Source: Nitrospira sp.
Lineage (GTDB): Bacteria > Nitrospirota > Nitrospiria > Nitrospirales > Nitrospiraceae
Direction of reading: 5' to 3'
Assembly (NCBI GenBank): GCA_024760545.1
Contig: CP060501.1
Span: 124,001 to 188,000 of the forward strand
Length of the DNA: 64,000 nucleotides
A program made the position numbers and the translations under genes. Of the stretch, positions 1 through 10,365 are shown one piece after another. The first letter of the stretch is position 1, and every line of letters starts with the position of its first letter. A model generated the notes under the pieces. The model was not told where the DNA came from. It worked only from the letters and a program-made list of their open reading frames with translations, and did no database searches.

Positions 1-1
1 C

Positions 2-1225
2 AAAGCGCTCATCTTCGACTCCTGGTTCGACAATTACCAGGGTGTGATCGTCTTGATTAGACTCGTGGACGGGTCGATCCGGCCGGGAATGAAGATCAAG
101 GTGATGTCGAATGACCGGACGTTTGAGGTGATGGAAGTCGGCCAGTTTACTCCCAAACGCACGAAAAAGTCCGAGCTGATGACGGGCGAGGTCGGATACT
201 TGTGTGCCAACATGAGAGAAGTGGCCGATGTCAAAATCGGCGATACGTTGACGGATGCCGTCACTCCCACCGCCGCTCCGTTTCCCGGTTACAAAGAAGT
301 CAAGCCGTTGGTGTTTTGCGGCCTCTACTCAACGGACACCGCAAAGTACGAGGATTTGCGTGATGCGCTCGTTAAACTGCGATTGAACGACTCCTCGTTC
401 GTCTACGAGCCTGAAACCTCGCTGGCGCTCGGCTTCGGGTTTCGCTGCGGGTTCCTAGGCTTGCTGCACATGGAAATCATCCAGGAGCGATTGGAGCGGG
501 AGTACGGCCTGACGCTCATTACCACGGCTCCTACCGTGGTCTATCATGTGACCACGACAAAGGGCGATAAGCTGGAGATTGACAATCCATCTGAATTGCC
601 CCCTCCAAACAACATCACTACATTTGAAGAGCCGTTCATTCTGGCGACGGTGATCACGCCCGAACGGTATATGGGCGCAATTCTCCAACTGTGCCAAGAG
701 CGACGTGGCATTCAGCGGGACATCCACTTTCTCGATCCGACGCGGGTCGTAATCAGCTACGAGCTGCCGCTCAATGAAGTGATTCTCGACTTCTACGATA
801 AGCTCAAGTCGCGCACGCAGGGCTATGCCTCGCTCGACTATGAACTGATCGGGTATCGCGAGTCCGAACTCGTCAAGCTCGATATCTTGTTGAATGGCGA
901 GGCTGTCGATGCTCTGTCCTTCATCACGCACAAGGAGCGCTCGTATCAGCGAGGGCGTCAACTTGCGGAAAAGATGAAGGAGCTGATCCCGCGTCAGATG
1001 TTTGAAATCGCAATACAAGCGGCGATCGGCAACAAGATTGTTGCGCGCGAAACGATTGGGGCGATGAAAAAGAACGTGACGGCGAAGTGCTACGGCGGCG
1101 ACATTACGCGCAAGCGAAAGTTGCTCGAAAAGCAGAAGGAAGGGAAGAAGCGTATGAAAGCGGTCGGCAGTGTCGAGGTTCCGCAGGAAGCCTTCTTGGC
1201 CATCTTGAGAGTCGGAGACGAATGA
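2..1225 (+). CDS. lepA: Elongation factor 4 (LepA), C-terminal part, 5' end outside window
   Basis: This is a ribosome-associated translational GTPase that back-translocates or remodels stalled ribosomes. The window opens inside the gene: the reading frame is open from base 2 ([15 protein letters not shown]), so the GTP-binding domain lies upstream. What remains is about 407 residues out of the usual ~600: domain 2 ([10 protein letters not shown]...), the EF-G domain V-like part with [14 protein letters not shown], and the LepA-specific C-terminal domain ending in [20 protein letters not shown]. The stop codon overlaps the start of lepB (ATGA). The family call is very secure. lepA followed by lepB is a common bacterial operon and suggests translational coupling. 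Confidence 0.97.
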   Translation, partial: KALIFDSWFDNYQGVIVLIRLVDGSIRPGMKIKVMSNDRTFEVMEVGQFTPKRTKKSELMTGEVGYLCANMREVADVKIGDTLTDAVTPTAAPFPGYKEVKPLVFCGLYSTDTAKYEDLRDALVKLRLNDSSFVYEPETSLALGFGFRCGFLGLLHMEIIQERLEREYGLTLITTAPTVVYHVTTTKGDKLEIDNPSELPPPNNITTFEEPFILATVITPERYMGAILQLCQERRGIQRDIHFLDPTRVVISYELPLNEVILDFYDKLKSRTQGYASLDYELIGYRESELVKLDILLNGEAVDALSFITHKERSYQRGRQLAEKMKELIPRQMFEIAIQAAIGNKIVARETIGAMKKNVTAKCYGGDITRKRKLLEKQKEGKKRMKAVGSVEVPQEAFLAILRVGDE

Positions 1226-1992
1226 GCCTCGAACAGAATCAGAGGAATGCTGAGAAGTTGCCCGGTTCTCCGCGTGCCGGAGAGCAGGCCTCGCTTTCCG
1301 GAACCAAGCTCGAGGACAACGCGAGCCGAGCGGAGCGTAAGTCCATCGTCCGCGAGTATGCGGAAGCCATCGTCGTGGCCATGCTGCTGGCATTCGCGAT
1401 CCGCGTGTTCGTGGTACAGGCATTCAAGATTCCCTCGGGATCGATGATTCCGACCTTGCTGATCGGCGATCACATCTTAGTGAGCAAGCTCTCGTATGGG
1501 CTTCAGTGGCCGACGGACTGCAAGCTGCAATGGAATTTTCCTCCGGTCAATTGTTATACCTCTCAGACGGTCATCACGTTCGGCAAGCCGCAACGCGGGG
1601 ATATCGTCGTATTCCGTTTCCCCGAAGACGAAGAAAAAGATTTCATCAAACGCATCGTGGGGCTGCCGGGCGATACCGTGCAGCTTCGGAACAAAGTCGT
1701 GCTCGTCAATGGCCAGCCGCTCGACGACAAGGCCTTTACACAACGAATCGACCCCGGCATCATCGACAGCACCATCAACCCCCGTGATAATTTTGGGCCG
1801 GTCTCGGTCCCCGAAGGATCCTATTTCGTGATGGGCGACAATCGCGACCAAAGTCTGGACAGTCGGTTCTGGGGATATGTGCGTGAAGAAAAGATTCGAG
1901 GGAAGGCGTTCCGTATCTATTGGTCCTGGAACGGTCAGGGAAATTGGACGGAGTGGGTCCGGTGGGAACGATTCGCCAAGGCCATTCAGTGA
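1222..1992 (+). CDS. lepB: Signal peptidase I
   Basis: This is a membrane-bound serine/lysine protease that removes signal peptides from exported proteins on the outer face of the cytoplasmic membrane. The start at the ATG overlapping the lepA stop gives 256 residues. A hydrophilic N-terminus is followed by one membrane segment (about residues 46-66), then the SGSMIPTL box with catalytic Ser74, and the KRIVGLPGD box with general-base Lys143. The late box [12 protein letters not shown] is also present. A longer open frame starting at 1087 runs inside lepA and is not the real start. The last codons overlap the following kinase gene (GTGA). Confidence 0.96.
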   Translation: MSLEQNQRNAEKLPGSPRAGEQASLSGTKLEDNASRAERKSIVREYAEAIVVAMLLAFAIRVFVVQAFKIPSGSMIPTLLIGDHILVSKLSYGLQWPTDCKLQWNFPPVNCYTSQTVITFGKPQRGDIVVFRFPEDEEKDFIKRIVGLPGDTVQLRNKVVLVNGQPLDDKAFTQRIDPGIIDSTINPRDNFGPVSVPEGSYFVMGDNRDQSLDSRFWGYVREEKIRGKAFRIYWSWNGQGNWTEWVRWERFAKAIQ

Positions 1993-3026
1993 AGAAGAGC
2001 AGCGGCACCTCTTTCCCAAGGGAAGAATCCAACGGGAAGGAAGGTTCGTCGCCCAAAGCGCTCCGACAGTATCTTCAACGATTTCCACAAGCATCGGTGC
2101 TCGTCGTCGGCGATCTCATCCTCGATCACTATGTGATGGGGCGGGTGAGCCGGATCTCTCCGGAAGCGCCGGTCCCGGTCGTCCATGTCGATTCAGAATC
2201 CCTCCGGCTGGGCGGGGCGGCCAACGTCTACAGCAATATTCTGGCTTTGGGTGGAAAGGCGCATCTCTGCGGCGTGATCGGGGCGGATGAAAGCGGGAAA
2301 TCATTGCTCAAAGAGCTCCGACACACACGGGGGGGACTTGGTGGCGTTGTGATCGATCGTGAACGTCCCACCACCAGGAAAAGTCGTGTGATTGCGCATA
2401 ACCAGCAGATCGTGCGGTATGACATTGAGGGTCGAACCGAGTTGAAAGCGACCCTTCGCCGAAAGATAATCCGGCATGTGGAATCGAAACTTCGAGAGTT
2501 GTCCTGTATCGTCGTGTCCGACTATGCCAAAGGAGTCATCTCCTCGGCCTTGATGTCCGATCTCACCCGTCTCGCGTCATTGCGCAGAGTTCCCGTCATC
2601 GTTGATCCGAAGGTCGAGCATTTTAACTACTATAAAGGAGTCACCGTCATTACTCCCAACCACCTCGAGGCGACTCAGGCGTCGGGAATGCACGGGGATG
2701 ACAATCAAACGATCAACGAAGCGGGAGCGATGATTCGGCAGCGTCTCGGCTGTCAGTCGGTCCTGATTACGCGCGGCGAAAAAGGCATGAGTTTGTACGA
2801 AGGGGACGGGGCATCGTGGCATTTGCCCACCAAAGCCAGGCAGGTCTATGACGTCACCGGAGCGGGAGATACGGTCATCGGAACCCTGGCGATGGCGCTT
2901 TCGGCCGGAGCAAGCATCAAGACCGGAGCGATCATGGCGAACTACGCGGCCGGAATCGTCGTAGGAATGGTCGGGACCGCGACCATCTCACCAAAACAGT
3001 TGTCTGAGGCGTTTGGGGATGAATAG
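1989..3026 (+). CDS. hldE: D-glycero-beta-D-manno-heptose-7-phosphate kinase (HldE kinase half / RfaE1)
   Basis: This is a PfkB-family sugar kinase that phosphorylates heptose-7-phosphate at C1 on the way to ADP-heptose for the LPS inner core. It has 345 residues from a GTG that overlaps the lepB stop. Visible motifs are the GDLILDHYVMG start of the fold, the glycine pair LGGAANV, ITPNHLEA, and the C-terminal anion hole VTGAGDTVIGT with its catalytic Asp. The protein ends after the kinase fold, so the nucleotidyltransferase half found in two-domain HldE must be encoded elsewhere. The gene overlaps kdsB, tying heptose and Kdo synthesis together. hldA would be an equally valid symbol for the split form. 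Confidence 0.9.
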   Translation: MKKSSGTSFPREESNGKEGSSPKALRQYLQRFPQASVLVVGDLILDHYVMGRVSRISPEAPVPVVHVDSESLRLGGAANVYSNILALGGKAHLCGVIGADESGKSLLKELRHTRGGLGGVVIDRERPTTRKSRVIAHNQQIVRYDIEGRTELKATLRRKIIRHVESKLRELSCIVVSDYAKGVISSALMSDLTRLASLRRVPVIVDPKVEHFNYYKGVTVITPNHLEATQASGMHGDDNQTINEAGAMIRQRLGCQSVLITRGEKGMSLYEGDGASWHLPTKARQVYDVTGAGDTVIGTLAMALSAGASIKTGAIMANYAAGIVVGMVGTATISPKQLSEAFGDE

Positions 3027-3825
3027 AGCGTCACGGTCGGTCACGGTGGTGATTCCAGCTCGGTACGGCTCGTCCCGGTTTCCAGGCAAGCCGCTCGTCG
3101 AGTTGAACGGCAAGCCGATGATTCAGCATGTCTATGAACGGGCGGTCACGTGCCGCGCTGTTTCGGATGTGTTGGTCGCAACCGACGACGAGCGTATCAA
3201 GCAAGCCGTTGAACGGTTTGGAGGGCGTGCGATCCTTGTCACCAGTGAATGTCGGACGGGGACGGACCGAGTTGCGGCCGTCGCGCGCATATTTGCCGGG
3301 GACTACTTCTTGAACTTACAGGGTGACGAGATCCCGTTGAACTCAGAACTGTTGACGGATTTGATCGAGCCGTTTATCGACAGCGGTGCCGGCGTGGGTA
3401 CGTTAAAACGAGTGATGGACCCGACAGAGGATCTTCTCAACCCCGGTGTGGTCAAAGTGGTGACAGATGCCCGAGGGAATGCCCTGTATTTTTCGCGGGC
3501 TCCGATCCCGTTCGTTCGTGATGAAGCGGAGAGGCGGGTCATCGGAGGACTTCATTATATCCATCTGGGACTGTACATCTATGCGAAGGAAACATTGCTC
3601 CGACTGGCCGCCTTGCCGACGAGTCGTTTGGAGGACGCCGAAAAGCTTGAGCAACTTCGCGCGCTGGATTATGGCATTCCTATCCGGGTGTGGGAAACCC
3701 AACACGCATCACTGCGGGTGGATCGGCGGGAGGATGTGCCTGACGTTGCGGACCGGCTCCAGCAATTCGATGCGCTCAAGCGTGAGTTGAAGAGCCAAGG
3801 GGTGGTATCCCAGCGGCCGGGCTGA
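3019..3825 (+). CDS. kdsB: 3-deoxy-manno-octulosonate cytidylyltransferase
   Basis: This enzyme activates Kdo with CTP to CMP-Kdo, the donor for the first sugar on lipid A. It has 268 residues from the ATG at 3019, which overlaps the kinase stop; a TTG two codons upstream is unlikely. The nucleotide-binding N-terminus reads [17 protein letters not shown], followed by VATDDERI, the metal/CTP motif LQGDEI, and [12 protein letters not shown]. Length matches the family (about 250 residues). CTP synthase is encoded immediately downstream and supplies its co-substrate. Confidence 0.95.
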   Translation: MNRASRSVTVVIPARYGSSRFPGKPLVELNGKPMIQHVYERAVTCRAVSDVLVATDDERIKQAVERFGGRAILVTSECRTGTDRVAAVARIFAGDYFLNLQGDEIPLNSELLTDLIEPFIDSGAGVGTLKRVMDPTEDLLNPGVVKVVTDARGNALYFSRAPIPFVRDEAERRVIGGLHYIHLGLYIYAKETLLRLAALPTSRLEDAEKLEQLRALDYGIPIRVWETQHASLRVDRREDVPDVADRLQQFDALKRELKSQGVVSQRPG

Positions 3826-3859
3826 CACAGAGCGGTTCGAGGACCAAGAGAGGTCAACC

Positions 3860-5461
3860 ATGAACAAGTTTATTTTCGTGACCGGAGGAGTGGTCTCATC
3901 ACTTGGGAAGGGCCTGGCTTCCGCGTCCATCGGGAATCTTCTCGAAAGTCGAGGTTTGAAGATCACGTTTCTCAAGTTGGACCCGTACATCAATGTCGAT
4001 CCGGGGACGATGAACCCCTATCAACACGGGGAAGTCTTTGTCACCGACGACGGAGCCGAGACCGATCTCGACCTCGGACATTACGAACGGTTCACGACCC
4101 TGTCGCTGACCAAGGAAAGCAATTACACAACCGGCAGGATTTATCACTCGGTCATCACCAAAGAGCGCCGCGGAGACTATCTCGGCGGAACCGTACAAGT
4201 CGTGCCGCATGTGACGGATGAGATCAAGCAGGCGATCATGCGCATTTCCAAAGGCATCGATGTTACGATCGTCGAGATCGGCGGCACGGTGGGCGACATC
4301 GAGAGCTTGCCGTTTCTCGAGGCCATCAGGCAGATGCCGTATGATGTCGGGCGCGATAACGTCTTGTACGTCCACCTGACCTTGGTGCCCTACATCGGCA
4401 CGGCCGGTGAACTGAAGACTAAGCCGACGCAGCATTCCGTCAACAAGCTCCGTGAAATCGGTATTCAGCCCAACATTCTCTTATGCCGGACCGACCGGTA
4501 CATTCCCCCGGAACTCAAGGGCAAGATCGCCATGTTTTGTAACGTGGACAAGGATGCCGTCATCACCGCCAAAGACGTCGATACGATCTATGAAGTGCCG
4601 ATCGTCTTCCGAAAAGAGGGATTGGATGAACTGATCGTCCGTCAACTCCACTTGGAGACCGGCCAACCGAATCTTCGCGAGTGGGATGCGATGGTGCAGA
4701 AGATCAAGCGCCCGAAGCACGAGATTTCCATCGCACTGGTGGGAAAGTATGTAGGGCTGAAAGAGTGCTACAAAAGCCTGGGAGAAGCGCTGGTTCACGG
4801 CGGCATCGACCATGAAACCAAGGTCAATATCAATTGGATCGAGTCGGAGGATGTCGAACGGCTGGGTACGGAGCGTATCTTGCGGGAGGCGGACGGTATC
4901 CTGATTCCCGGGGGGTTCGGAACGAGAGGGATCGAGGGGAAAGTGACAACCATCAAGTATGCGCGGGAACGTCAGGTGCCGTTCCTGGGTCTGTGTCTGG
5001 GCATGCAGTGTGCCGTCATCGAATTCGCCCGCAATGTAGCCGGACTGGCCGGCGCCAACAGCGCCGAGTTTGACGAACAGTCACCACACCCGGTGATTCA
5101 TTTGATGCCCGATCAGCATGCCGTCAGCAACAAGGGCGGAACGATGCGACTGGGATCGTATGTCTGCAAGCTCGGCGAGGGGACGCTGGCCCAGAAAATG
5201 TACGGTGTGAGCGAGGTCCGTGAACGCCACCGCCATCGCTATGAATTCAACAACGCCTATCGCGAACAGCTGACCGCAAAGGGGCTGGTCTTGAGCGGAG
5301 TGTCTCCTGACGGCCGGCTGGTTGAAATCATCGAGTTGAAGAATCATCCCTGGTTTTTGGGTACTCAATTTCATCCTGAATACAGTTCCCGTCCGCACCG
5401 CCCGCATCCCCTATTTAGTGGCTTTGTGGGGGCGGCGGTGCGCAAGAAACTCGGGCATTGA
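3860..5461 (+). CDS. pyrG: CTP synthase (glutamine hydrolysing)
   Basis: This enzyme converts UTP to CTP using ATP and glutamine-derived ammonia. It has 533 residues, the normal length. The N-terminal amidoligase domain starts [16 protein letters not shown] and contains the Mg/UTP region [20 protein letters not shown]. The C-terminal class I glutamine amidotransferase domain has nucleophile Cys379 in FLGLCLGMQ and the His/Glu pair in [10 protein letters not shown]. The start ATG follows AGAGAGG at good spacing. It sits between kdsB and kdsA, a placement also seen in other LPS producers. Confidence 0.97.
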   Translation: MNKFIFVTGGVVSSLGKGLASASIGNLLESRGLKITFLKLDPYINVDPGTMNPYQHGEVFVTDDGAETDLDLGHYERFTTLSLTKESNYTTGRIYHSVITKERRGDYLGGTVQVVPHVTDEIKQAIMRISKGIDVTIVEIGGTVGDIESLPFLEAIRQMPYDVGRDNVLYVHLTLVPYIGTAGELKTKPTQHSVNKLREIGIQPNILLCRTDRYIPPELKGKIAMFCNVDKDAVITAKDVDTIYEVPIVFRKEGLDELIVRQLHLETGQPNLREWDAMVQKIKRPKHEISIALVGKYVGLKECYKSLGEALVHGGIDHETKVNINWIESEDVERLGTERILREADGILIPGGFGTRGIEGKVTTIKYARERQVPFLGLCLGMQCAVIEFARNVAGLAGANSAEFDEQSPHPVIHLMPDQHAVSNKGGTMRLGSYVCKLGEGTLAQKMYGVSEVRERHRHRYEFNNAYREQLTAKGLVLSGVSPDGRLVEIIELKNHPWFLGTQFHPEYSSRPHRPHPLFSGFVGAAVRKKLGH

Positions 5462-5470
5462 TTGTAGGCC

Positions 5471-6298
5471 ATGACACACCTCGTTGATATCGGCCCGTTC
5501 AAAGTCGGTCAAGGGCAGCAGCCGTTTCTCATTGCCGGCCCCTGCGTGATCGAGAATGAGCAGCTGGTCATGGACACGGCGGGCCGTGTTGCAGAGATCA
5601 CCAAGTCGTTGGGAATTCCATACATCTTCAAGTCGTCATTCGATAAGGCCAACCGGACATCCATCACGTCGTTTCGCGGGCCCGGCATCGAAAAGGGCCT
5701 GGCGATACTCAAGAAAGTGAAGGACCAATTCACGCTTCCGGTTCTGACCGACGTCCACACGGAAGAACAGGCGACGGAAGCCGGGAAGGTTGTGGATGTG
5801 CTGCAAATTCCGGCCTTTCTCTGTCGGCAGACGGATTTGCTGATCGCCGCCGCCAAGACCGGAGCGGTCGTGAACGTGAAAAAGGGCCAGTTTCTCTCGC
5901 CAACCGAGATGGGCAATGCCGTCAAGAAAATAGAGGAGTGCGGCAACCGGCGGATCGTGCTGACGGAACGCGGCTCATCGTTCGGCTACAACAATCTCGT
6001 CGTGGATATGCGGTCCTTCCCTATCCTGAGGAGCTTCGGGTATCCTGTGGTCTTCGATGCGACTCACAGTGTGCAGCTGCCGGGCGGAGGAGGGACGAAG
6101 TCCAGCGGCCAGCGTGAATTTGTCGAGCCATTGGCCTGTGCGGCGGCCGGAGCGGGTGTGGACGGATTCTTCATGGAAGTCCATCCAGATCCGGATGCAG
6201 CTCTGTCGGACGGGCCGAATATGGTACCGTTGCATCAATTGAAGTCCTTGTTGGAGCGGGTCCTGCGTATATGCGACGCGGCAAAGCCAAAAACGTGA
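5471..6298 (+). CDS. kdsA: 3-deoxy-8-phosphooctulonate synthase
   Basis: This enzyme condenses arabinose-5-phosphate with phosphoenolpyruvate to Kdo-8-phosphate. It has 275 residues and follows the pyrG stop by 9 bases. Family signatures seen are the N-terminal [51 protein letters not shown], and [12 protein letters not shown] near the end. Its product feeds KdsC (not in this window) and then KdsB upstream. Its substrate is made by KdsD, encoded by the next gene, which overlaps its 3' end. Confidence 0.97.
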   Translation: MTHLVDIGPFKVGQGQQPFLIAGPCVIENEQLVMDTAGRVAEITKSLGIPYIFKSSFDKANRTSITSFRGPGIEKGLAILKKVKDQFTLPVLTDVHTEEQATEAGKVVDVLQIPAFLCRQTDLLIAAAKTGAVVNVKKGQFLSPTEMGNAVKKIEECGNRRIVLTERGSSFGYNNLVVDMRSFPILRSFGYPVVFDATHSVQLPGGGGTKSSGQREFVEPLACAAAGAGVDGFFMEVHPDPDAALSDGPNMVPLHQLKSLLERVLRICDAAKPKT

Positions 6299-7296
6299 AA
6301 TCAGCCAATCGAATATCGAAGACCGAGAAGATGCTCGGCAGTCTTGCTGACGGCCGGCGCGTGCTGGAAATCGAAGCTCGGGCCGTCCAGTCGCTGATTG
6401 ATCGGCTGGACGCCAAGTTTGCCAAAGCGGTGGATGTGCTCGTTCAGTGCAAGGGGAAGGTTGTGGTGTCTGGTATGGGGAAGTCGGGCCTCATCGGACA
6501 GAAAATTGCCGCGACGCTCGCCAGCACCGGCACTTCGTCGTTCTTTCTGCATCCCGCCGAAGGGGTGCACGGCGATCTCGGCATGTTGGCCAGACGGGAT
6601 GCGCTGGTCGCGATTTCCAACAGCGGCGAGACGCAAGAATTGCTTCAATTGCTTCCCTATGTGAAACGTCTGGGCATTCCGGTGATCGCGCTCACCGGCC
6701 GGATGAATTCGACGTTGGCGAAAAATGCCGATGTTGCGCTCGATGTCTCGGTGCAAGAAGAGGCATGTCCCATGGGATTGGCCCCGACTGCTAGCACGAC
6801 GGCCACGCTGGCCTTGGGCGACGCGTTGGCGATTGCGCTGCTGCAGAAACGCGAATTCAAGGAAGAAGACTTTGCGCGGTTCCATCCCGGCGGCACATTG
6901 GGACGGCGGTTGTTGGTGAAGGTGAAAGACCTCATGCATACCGAATCGGAGGTTCCGATGGTTCAAGCCTCGGTCGGTGGCATGGCGGCCATGCTGGAAA
7001 TGACGGCGAAAAAGCTCGGCATGACGACAGTGGTTGATCAGGAGGGAGCGCTGGTCGGCGTGATTACGGATGGCGACCTGCGGCGGTTCATCCAACGTGG
7101 GACCGATTTGGTGAACACGACGGCGAGAGAGTTGGCCACGCAGGACCCCAAAGCCATCGGACCCGATGAACTGGCGGCCAAAGCCGTCGAGATGATGGAA
7201 CGCTTTTCGATTACGACGCTGGTGGTGACGGAAGATGGTCGAACTATCCGTGGTGTGATTCATTTGCATGATTTACTGAAGAACGGGATAGTATAA
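6271..7296 (+). CDS. kdsD: Arabinose-5-phosphate isomerase (KpsF/GutQ/KdsD family)
   Basis: This enzyme interconverts ribulose-5-phosphate and arabinose-5-phosphate for Kdo synthesis. The open frame gives 341 residues from ATG 6271. A GTG at 6295 overlapping the kdsA stop (GTGA) would give 333 and matches the coupling style of this operon, so the start is uncertain. The SIS sugar-isomerase domain covers about residues 45-190 ([34 protein letters not shown]). Two CBS domains follow (about 215-340; [15 protein letters not shown] and [14 protein letters not shown]). Length and domain order fit the family. Confidence 0.94.
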   Translation: MRRGKAKNVKSANRISKTEKMLGSLADGRRVLEIEARAVQSLIDRLDAKFAKAVDVLVQCKGKVVVSGMGKSGLIGQKIAATLASTGTSSFFLHPAEGVHGDLGMLARRDALVAISNSGETQELLQLLPYVKRLGIPVIALTGRMNSTLAKNADVALDVSVQEEACPMGLAPTASTTATLALGDALAIALLQKREFKEEDFARFHPGGTLGRRLLVKVKDLMHTESEVPMVQASVGGMAAMLEMTAKKLGMTTVVDQEGALVGVITDGDLRRFIQRGTDLVNTTARELATQDPKAIGPDELAAKAVEMMERFSITTLVVTEDGRTIRGVIHLHDLLKNGIV

Positions 7297-7299
7297 GCT

Positions 7300-7896
7300 A
7301 TGAACCGTGTTCTGGAAGTGTGGCGAGACATCGGGGCGGAGTCGCTCAATCTGCCCAATCTGCTGACCCTCGTCCGCATTCTCTTGATCCCGGCCTTCAT
7401 CATTTTCTTCGTCAATCCTACGCCCGATCAGTCGCTGGCGGCGGCCATTATCTTTACCGTTGCGGCGGTGACCGATTGGCTGGATGGTTTTATCGCCAGA
7501 CGAACCGGCCAGGTCACGAAGCTCGGCAAGCTGCTCGATCCCATCGCTGACAAGCTCCTGGTGTTGTCGGCCCTGATCCTCCTCATGAACGTGGACCGGG
7601 TCAGCGCGTTGGTGGTGTTGTTGATCATCGCGCGGGAAGTCGCGGTCACGGGAATCCGCGCCATTGCGGCCGGAGAAGGGATGATCATCGCCGCGGAGAC
7701 GACCGGTAAATACAAGATGGCCCTGCAAGTGGTGGCGATCATCCTGCTGATCCTGGAAGGAACAGGGTTGGCTGAACTCGGTAATATGCATTTGGCCGGC
7801 ACCGTCACCTTGTACCTCTCGCTGGTGCTCGGCTATATCTCCGGCGGCCAGTATGTTTGGAGTTTCTGGAAGCAGGTCGTCGCCAAAGGACTGTAG
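7300..7896 (+). CDS. pgsA: CDP-diacylglycerol--glycerol-3-phosphate 3-phosphatidyltransferase
   Basis: This is an inner-membrane enzyme that makes phosphatidylglycerol phosphate, the first step to phosphatidylglycerol and cardiolipin. It has 198 residues with several hydrophobic helices. The CDP-alcohol phosphotransferase signature is complete: Asp62-Gly63, Ala66-Arg67, Gly76, Asp80, Asp84 in the spacing DG-x2-AR-x8-G-x3-D-x3-D. It begins 3 bases after the kdsD stop and ends the envelope operon. A terminal-inverted-repeat element starts two bases after its TAG. Confidence 0.95.
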   Translation: MNRVLEVWRDIGAESLNLPNLLTLVRILLIPAFIIFFVNPTPDQSLAAAIIFTVAAVTDWLDGFIARRTGQVTKLGKLLDPIADKLLVLSALILLMNVDRVSALVVLLIIAREVAVTGIRAIAAGEGMIIAAETTGKYKMALQVVAIILLILEGTGLAELGNMHLAGTVTLYLSLVLGYISGGQYVWSFWKQVVAKGL

Positions 7897-7897
7897 T

Positions 7898-8064
7898 CAG
7901 GATGTTGAAACTAGACCCCAGCTTCGTTCTCGCATCGTTTAGACCCTCAACATACCCCGACGGGAGTGAGCGGCTCCGGCTGCTCGGGGCGGGTGGGTGA
8001 GAAAGCCTATGCCTCGGCCCTTCACTCGCTGCGGCCTTGCTGGATGTCTCGTTTGAACATCCTG
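7898..8064. repeat. Terminal-inverted-repeat element, copy 1 (167 bp, MITE-like)
   Basis: A non-coding element with ends CAGGATGTTGAAAC (7898-7911) and GTTTGAACATCCTG (8051-8064), inverted repeats matching at 13 of 14 positions. Inside, both flanks match the second copy at 28100-28223: CAGCTT-GT-CTCGC-TCG near the left end and CACTCGCTGCGGCC near the right, with a different, longer middle. It starts two bases after the pgsA stop codon. It could fold into a long hairpin and act as a terminator. No transposase gene is inside or nearby. Confidence 0.85.
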
Positions 8065-8130
8065 TAATGCGTTAGATTTGATTCCTCCATCAGTTCTCGT
8101 CGGATTGACTGTCACCGGGACGGGCCTGAC

Positions 8131-9003
8131 ATGGGTTTGAAATGCCGGGCCGTTCGGAGAGCGCCACTCGCACAACAGATCGGTGTCTGTACCTGTCTCT
8201 TCTTCCTCATCACAGCCTGTACAGAGAACAAAACGCCTCCTCAATTAGAAGCCTATGCCTATTCGAGCGCTCTGGCGGCGCCCCGATGTGAAGCGGGAGC
8301 CCGAGTTGGTCTCGTTGGGGCGACCGATGGGAAAGTCTCGGCTGATGGGATTCGGTATATGGTGCGGACACCCTCCAACTATGACGCGACCTTTGCGCAT
8401 CCGCTCCTCATGGTCTACGCTCCCGCCGGGCAGAGTCGTTGGGCGACTGAGCGGCTTACAGGCCTCACGACTGCAGCCACTCGCGCCGGCTTTATCGTGG
8501 TCTATGCGGATCACCGGCAGTTGAATTTTCCGGCGATTGAACAAGCCGGGACGATCCCCGGCTCCGTGGCAAAGGAGTGGTGTATCGACGAGAAGAGGGT
8601 GTTTATGACCGGCCATTCTGATGGCGGCACCGCTTCACTGGCGCTCGCCGTGCTCGATAAGACAAAAAAGATTCCTGCTGCGATTGCGCCGAGCGCCGCA
8701 GGTTGGACCGGAAAAGATCTCGAATCATTTCAGTGCCGAGATCCCATTCCGGTCATGATTATGCACAGCAGGAACGATACTTTGTTTCCCGGTTGGGGAG
8801 CGCAAACGTCAGCCTGGTGGGCGGGCTGCAATCGCTGCGATCTGAACCAGACAAAAGCCGTCGAGGGTGGATGTCGCGCATATCAACACTGTGCTCAAGG
8901 AGGCGCGACGCTCTACTGCGAAGGAACCGGCAGTCATCGCGATTGGCCGAATCTGAATCAAGTCATACTGGAGTTCTTCGCGCATCCGGAGAAGTTTCAG
9001 TGA
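8131..9003 (+). CDS. Secreted lipoprotein esterase, PHB-depolymerase/feruloyl-esterase-like alpha/beta hydrolase
   Basis: A 290-residue protein with an N-terminal export signal and a lipobox-like FFLITAC (Cys about residue 30), so probably a lipoprotein. The hydrolase core shows LLMVYAPAG (oxyanion strand), the nucleophile elbow TGHSDGG with the presumed catalytic Ser, a likely acid in HSRNDTLFPGW, and a catalytic His in GTGSHRDWP. Spacing and many cysteines resemble the LpqC/PHB-depolymerase group of extracellular esterases. The substrate cannot be read from sequence. It stands alone behind the repeat element; RBS and promoter are not clear. Confidence 0.75.
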   Translation: MGLKCRAVRRAPLAQQIGVCTCLFFLITACTENKTPPQLEAYAYSSALAAPRCEAGARVGLVGATDGKVSADGIRYMVRTPSNYDATFAHPLLMVYAPAGQSRWATERLTGLTTAATRAGFIVVYADHRQLNFPAIEQAGTIPGSVAKEWCIDEKRVFMTGHSDGGTASLALAVLDKTKKIPAAIAPSAAGWTGKDLESFQCRDPIPVMIMHSRNDTLFPGWGAQTSAWWAGCNRCDLNQTKAVEGGCRAYQHCAQGGATLYCEGTGSHRDWPNLNQVILEFFAHPEKFQ

Positions 9004-9058
9004 TAGGCCGACGCTTGCGCCCGTTCTTAGAGAGAAGGCGGTAACGCCGAGAGATTGG

Positions 9059-9667
9059 ATGGACCACACAGGGCTGACCATAGGGCTCGCCATCTTCGGA
9101 TATCTGTTGGGAGCAGTCCCGTTTGGGGTCGTCATCTCCAAAGCGATGGGTCTGCCGGATCCGCGTACGGTCGGCAGTAAGAATGTCGGATTTACGAACG
9201 TGCTGCGGGTGTCAGGCAAGAAGCCCGGTATCCTGACCTTGCTCGGTGATATGGGCAAGGGGTGGGTGATGGGTTTCGCAGCGACGCAATTGCTTCAGGA
9301 TGAATGGGCCATCTTGACGGTCGCGCTTGCGCCGTTTCTCGGACACTTGTTTTCCCCGTTTCTTGGATTCAAAGGTGGGAAGGGGGTGGCGACCGCGCTT
9401 GGTTCCGTCCTCGGTGTCGCGCCATGGATCGGGTTGTTGCTGCTCCTGGCGTGGATTGGAGCCGTAGCTCTGTGGCGCTATTCCTCCGGCGGCGCACTCA
9501 CTGCATTCGGACTCTTTCCCATCATCGCCGCGTTGCTCCGACCAACGACCGCCTTCATATCGTTTTCTGTGCTCGTGACCGGGCTCATCGTGATCAAACA
9601 CAAGGGGAATATTGAACGGCTATGGAATGGCACTGAGAGTAAGATGGGGCAAAGGAAACCGGAATAG
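9059..9667 (+). CDS. plsY: Glycerol-3-phosphate acyltransferase (acyl-phosphate dependent)
   Basis: This is a multipass inner-membrane enzyme that transfers an acyl group from acyl-phosphate to glycerol-3-phosphate, the first step of phospholipid synthesis. It has 202 residues and about five hydrophobic helices. The three family motifs are present: GSKNVGFTN (residues 39-47, a variant of the usual GSGNIGATN), GHLFSPFLGFKGGKGVAT, and the C-terminal IKHKGNIERL. Length fits. It lies 55 bases after the esterase gene and is functionally linked to pgsA upstream. Confidence 0.94.
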   Translation: MDHTGLTIGLAIFGYLLGAVPFGVVISKAMGLPDPRTVGSKNVGFTNVLRVSGKKPGILTLLGDMGKGWVMGFAATQLLQDEWAILTVALAPFLGHLFSPFLGFKGGKGVATALGSVLGVAPWIGLLLLLAWIGAVALWRYSSGGALTAFGLFPIIAALLRPTTAFISFSVLVTGLIVIKHKGNIERLWNGTESKMGQRKPE

Positions 9668-9844
9668 AGAGCAGTCAAACTGGTCTTGTGCTCGCCGAGG
9701 CCCCACGATGAAACAGTGGTCCCTCGATGCGCGCAGTGAACGACAACCTGGCCGCTCCCTCTTCCTTTTGAGAGAAAGGAAAATAGAGCGCGCAATTCTG
9801 GATTCAATCGGCCCGCCCTTTTAAGGGGATGAAAGCACCTTAAA

Positions 9845-9874
9845 TTGACTCTATTTGTCTACCGTTCATATACT
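9845..9874 (+). promoter_or_regulatory. Predicted sigma70 promoter upstream of the small lipoprotein gene
   Basis: A -35 TTGACT (9845-9850) and -10 TATACT (9869-9874) are separated by 18 bases. Transcription would begin about 55 bases before the ATG at 9937. The box and its flanks resemble the promoter at 11172-11200. Confidence 0.55.
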
Positions 9875-9936
9875 GCGGCTCGTTTGTGGTCTTTCGTATC
9901 GATCGGTAACTTTCCTGAAGCAAGGTTGGAACATAA

Positions 9937-10152
9937 ATGAACCAAACAATCGTCGTCTGGCTTTTCGCGCTGAGCATGGCAACACTGGCCGGTTGCTCGT
10001 CGAAAGAACTTTATAAGACCGGTCAAGCTTGGCAGGAGAACCAGTGCTTTAGGATTGATGACATACAAGCACGAAACCGATGCTTGTCCAACGCGTCTGT
10101 TTCTTACGAGCAGTACCAACGGGATGTAAACTTTGCGCCTCAGCCGAAGTAG
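9937..10152 (+). CDS. Small lipoprotein of unknown function
   Basis: A 71-residue protein with a short signal sequence and clear lipobox LAGC (Cys20), predicted to be lipidated and anchored in a membrane. The mature part is about 50 residues, hydrophilic, with two further cysteines (in NQCF and NRCL) that could form a disulfide. No family is recognised. A good sigma70-like promoter lies just upstream and there is no partner gene on the same strand, so it may be monocistronic. The remaining sequence to 10365 shows no convincing gene. Confidence 0.6.
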   Translation: MNQTIVVWLFALSMATLAGCSSKELYKTGQAWQENQCFRIDDIQARNRCLSNASVSYEQYQRDVNFAPQPK

Positions 10153-10365
10153 TCCCCACCTCCGGGTAAAGTCGTTATCTTGCCAGCCGCCGAAGGGTTT
10201 CAGGCGAAACTACCGGGCGACAATACTGACTTGTGCGGAATAACCGAGCTGGGCGAGAAGGTGTTCGCAGTCGTCCCAGGTGAGGCCGAATACGCATACG
10301 TAAGGATTAAGCCGTGTAGTTCTCATGAGGGTGCTATTGCGGGCGGGAGAATTAGCATCATACCG

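Noticed and set aside
455..1423. 322-codon minus-strand frame opposite lepA
   Set aside because: Shadow of the lepA codon pattern; the + strand gene is certain.
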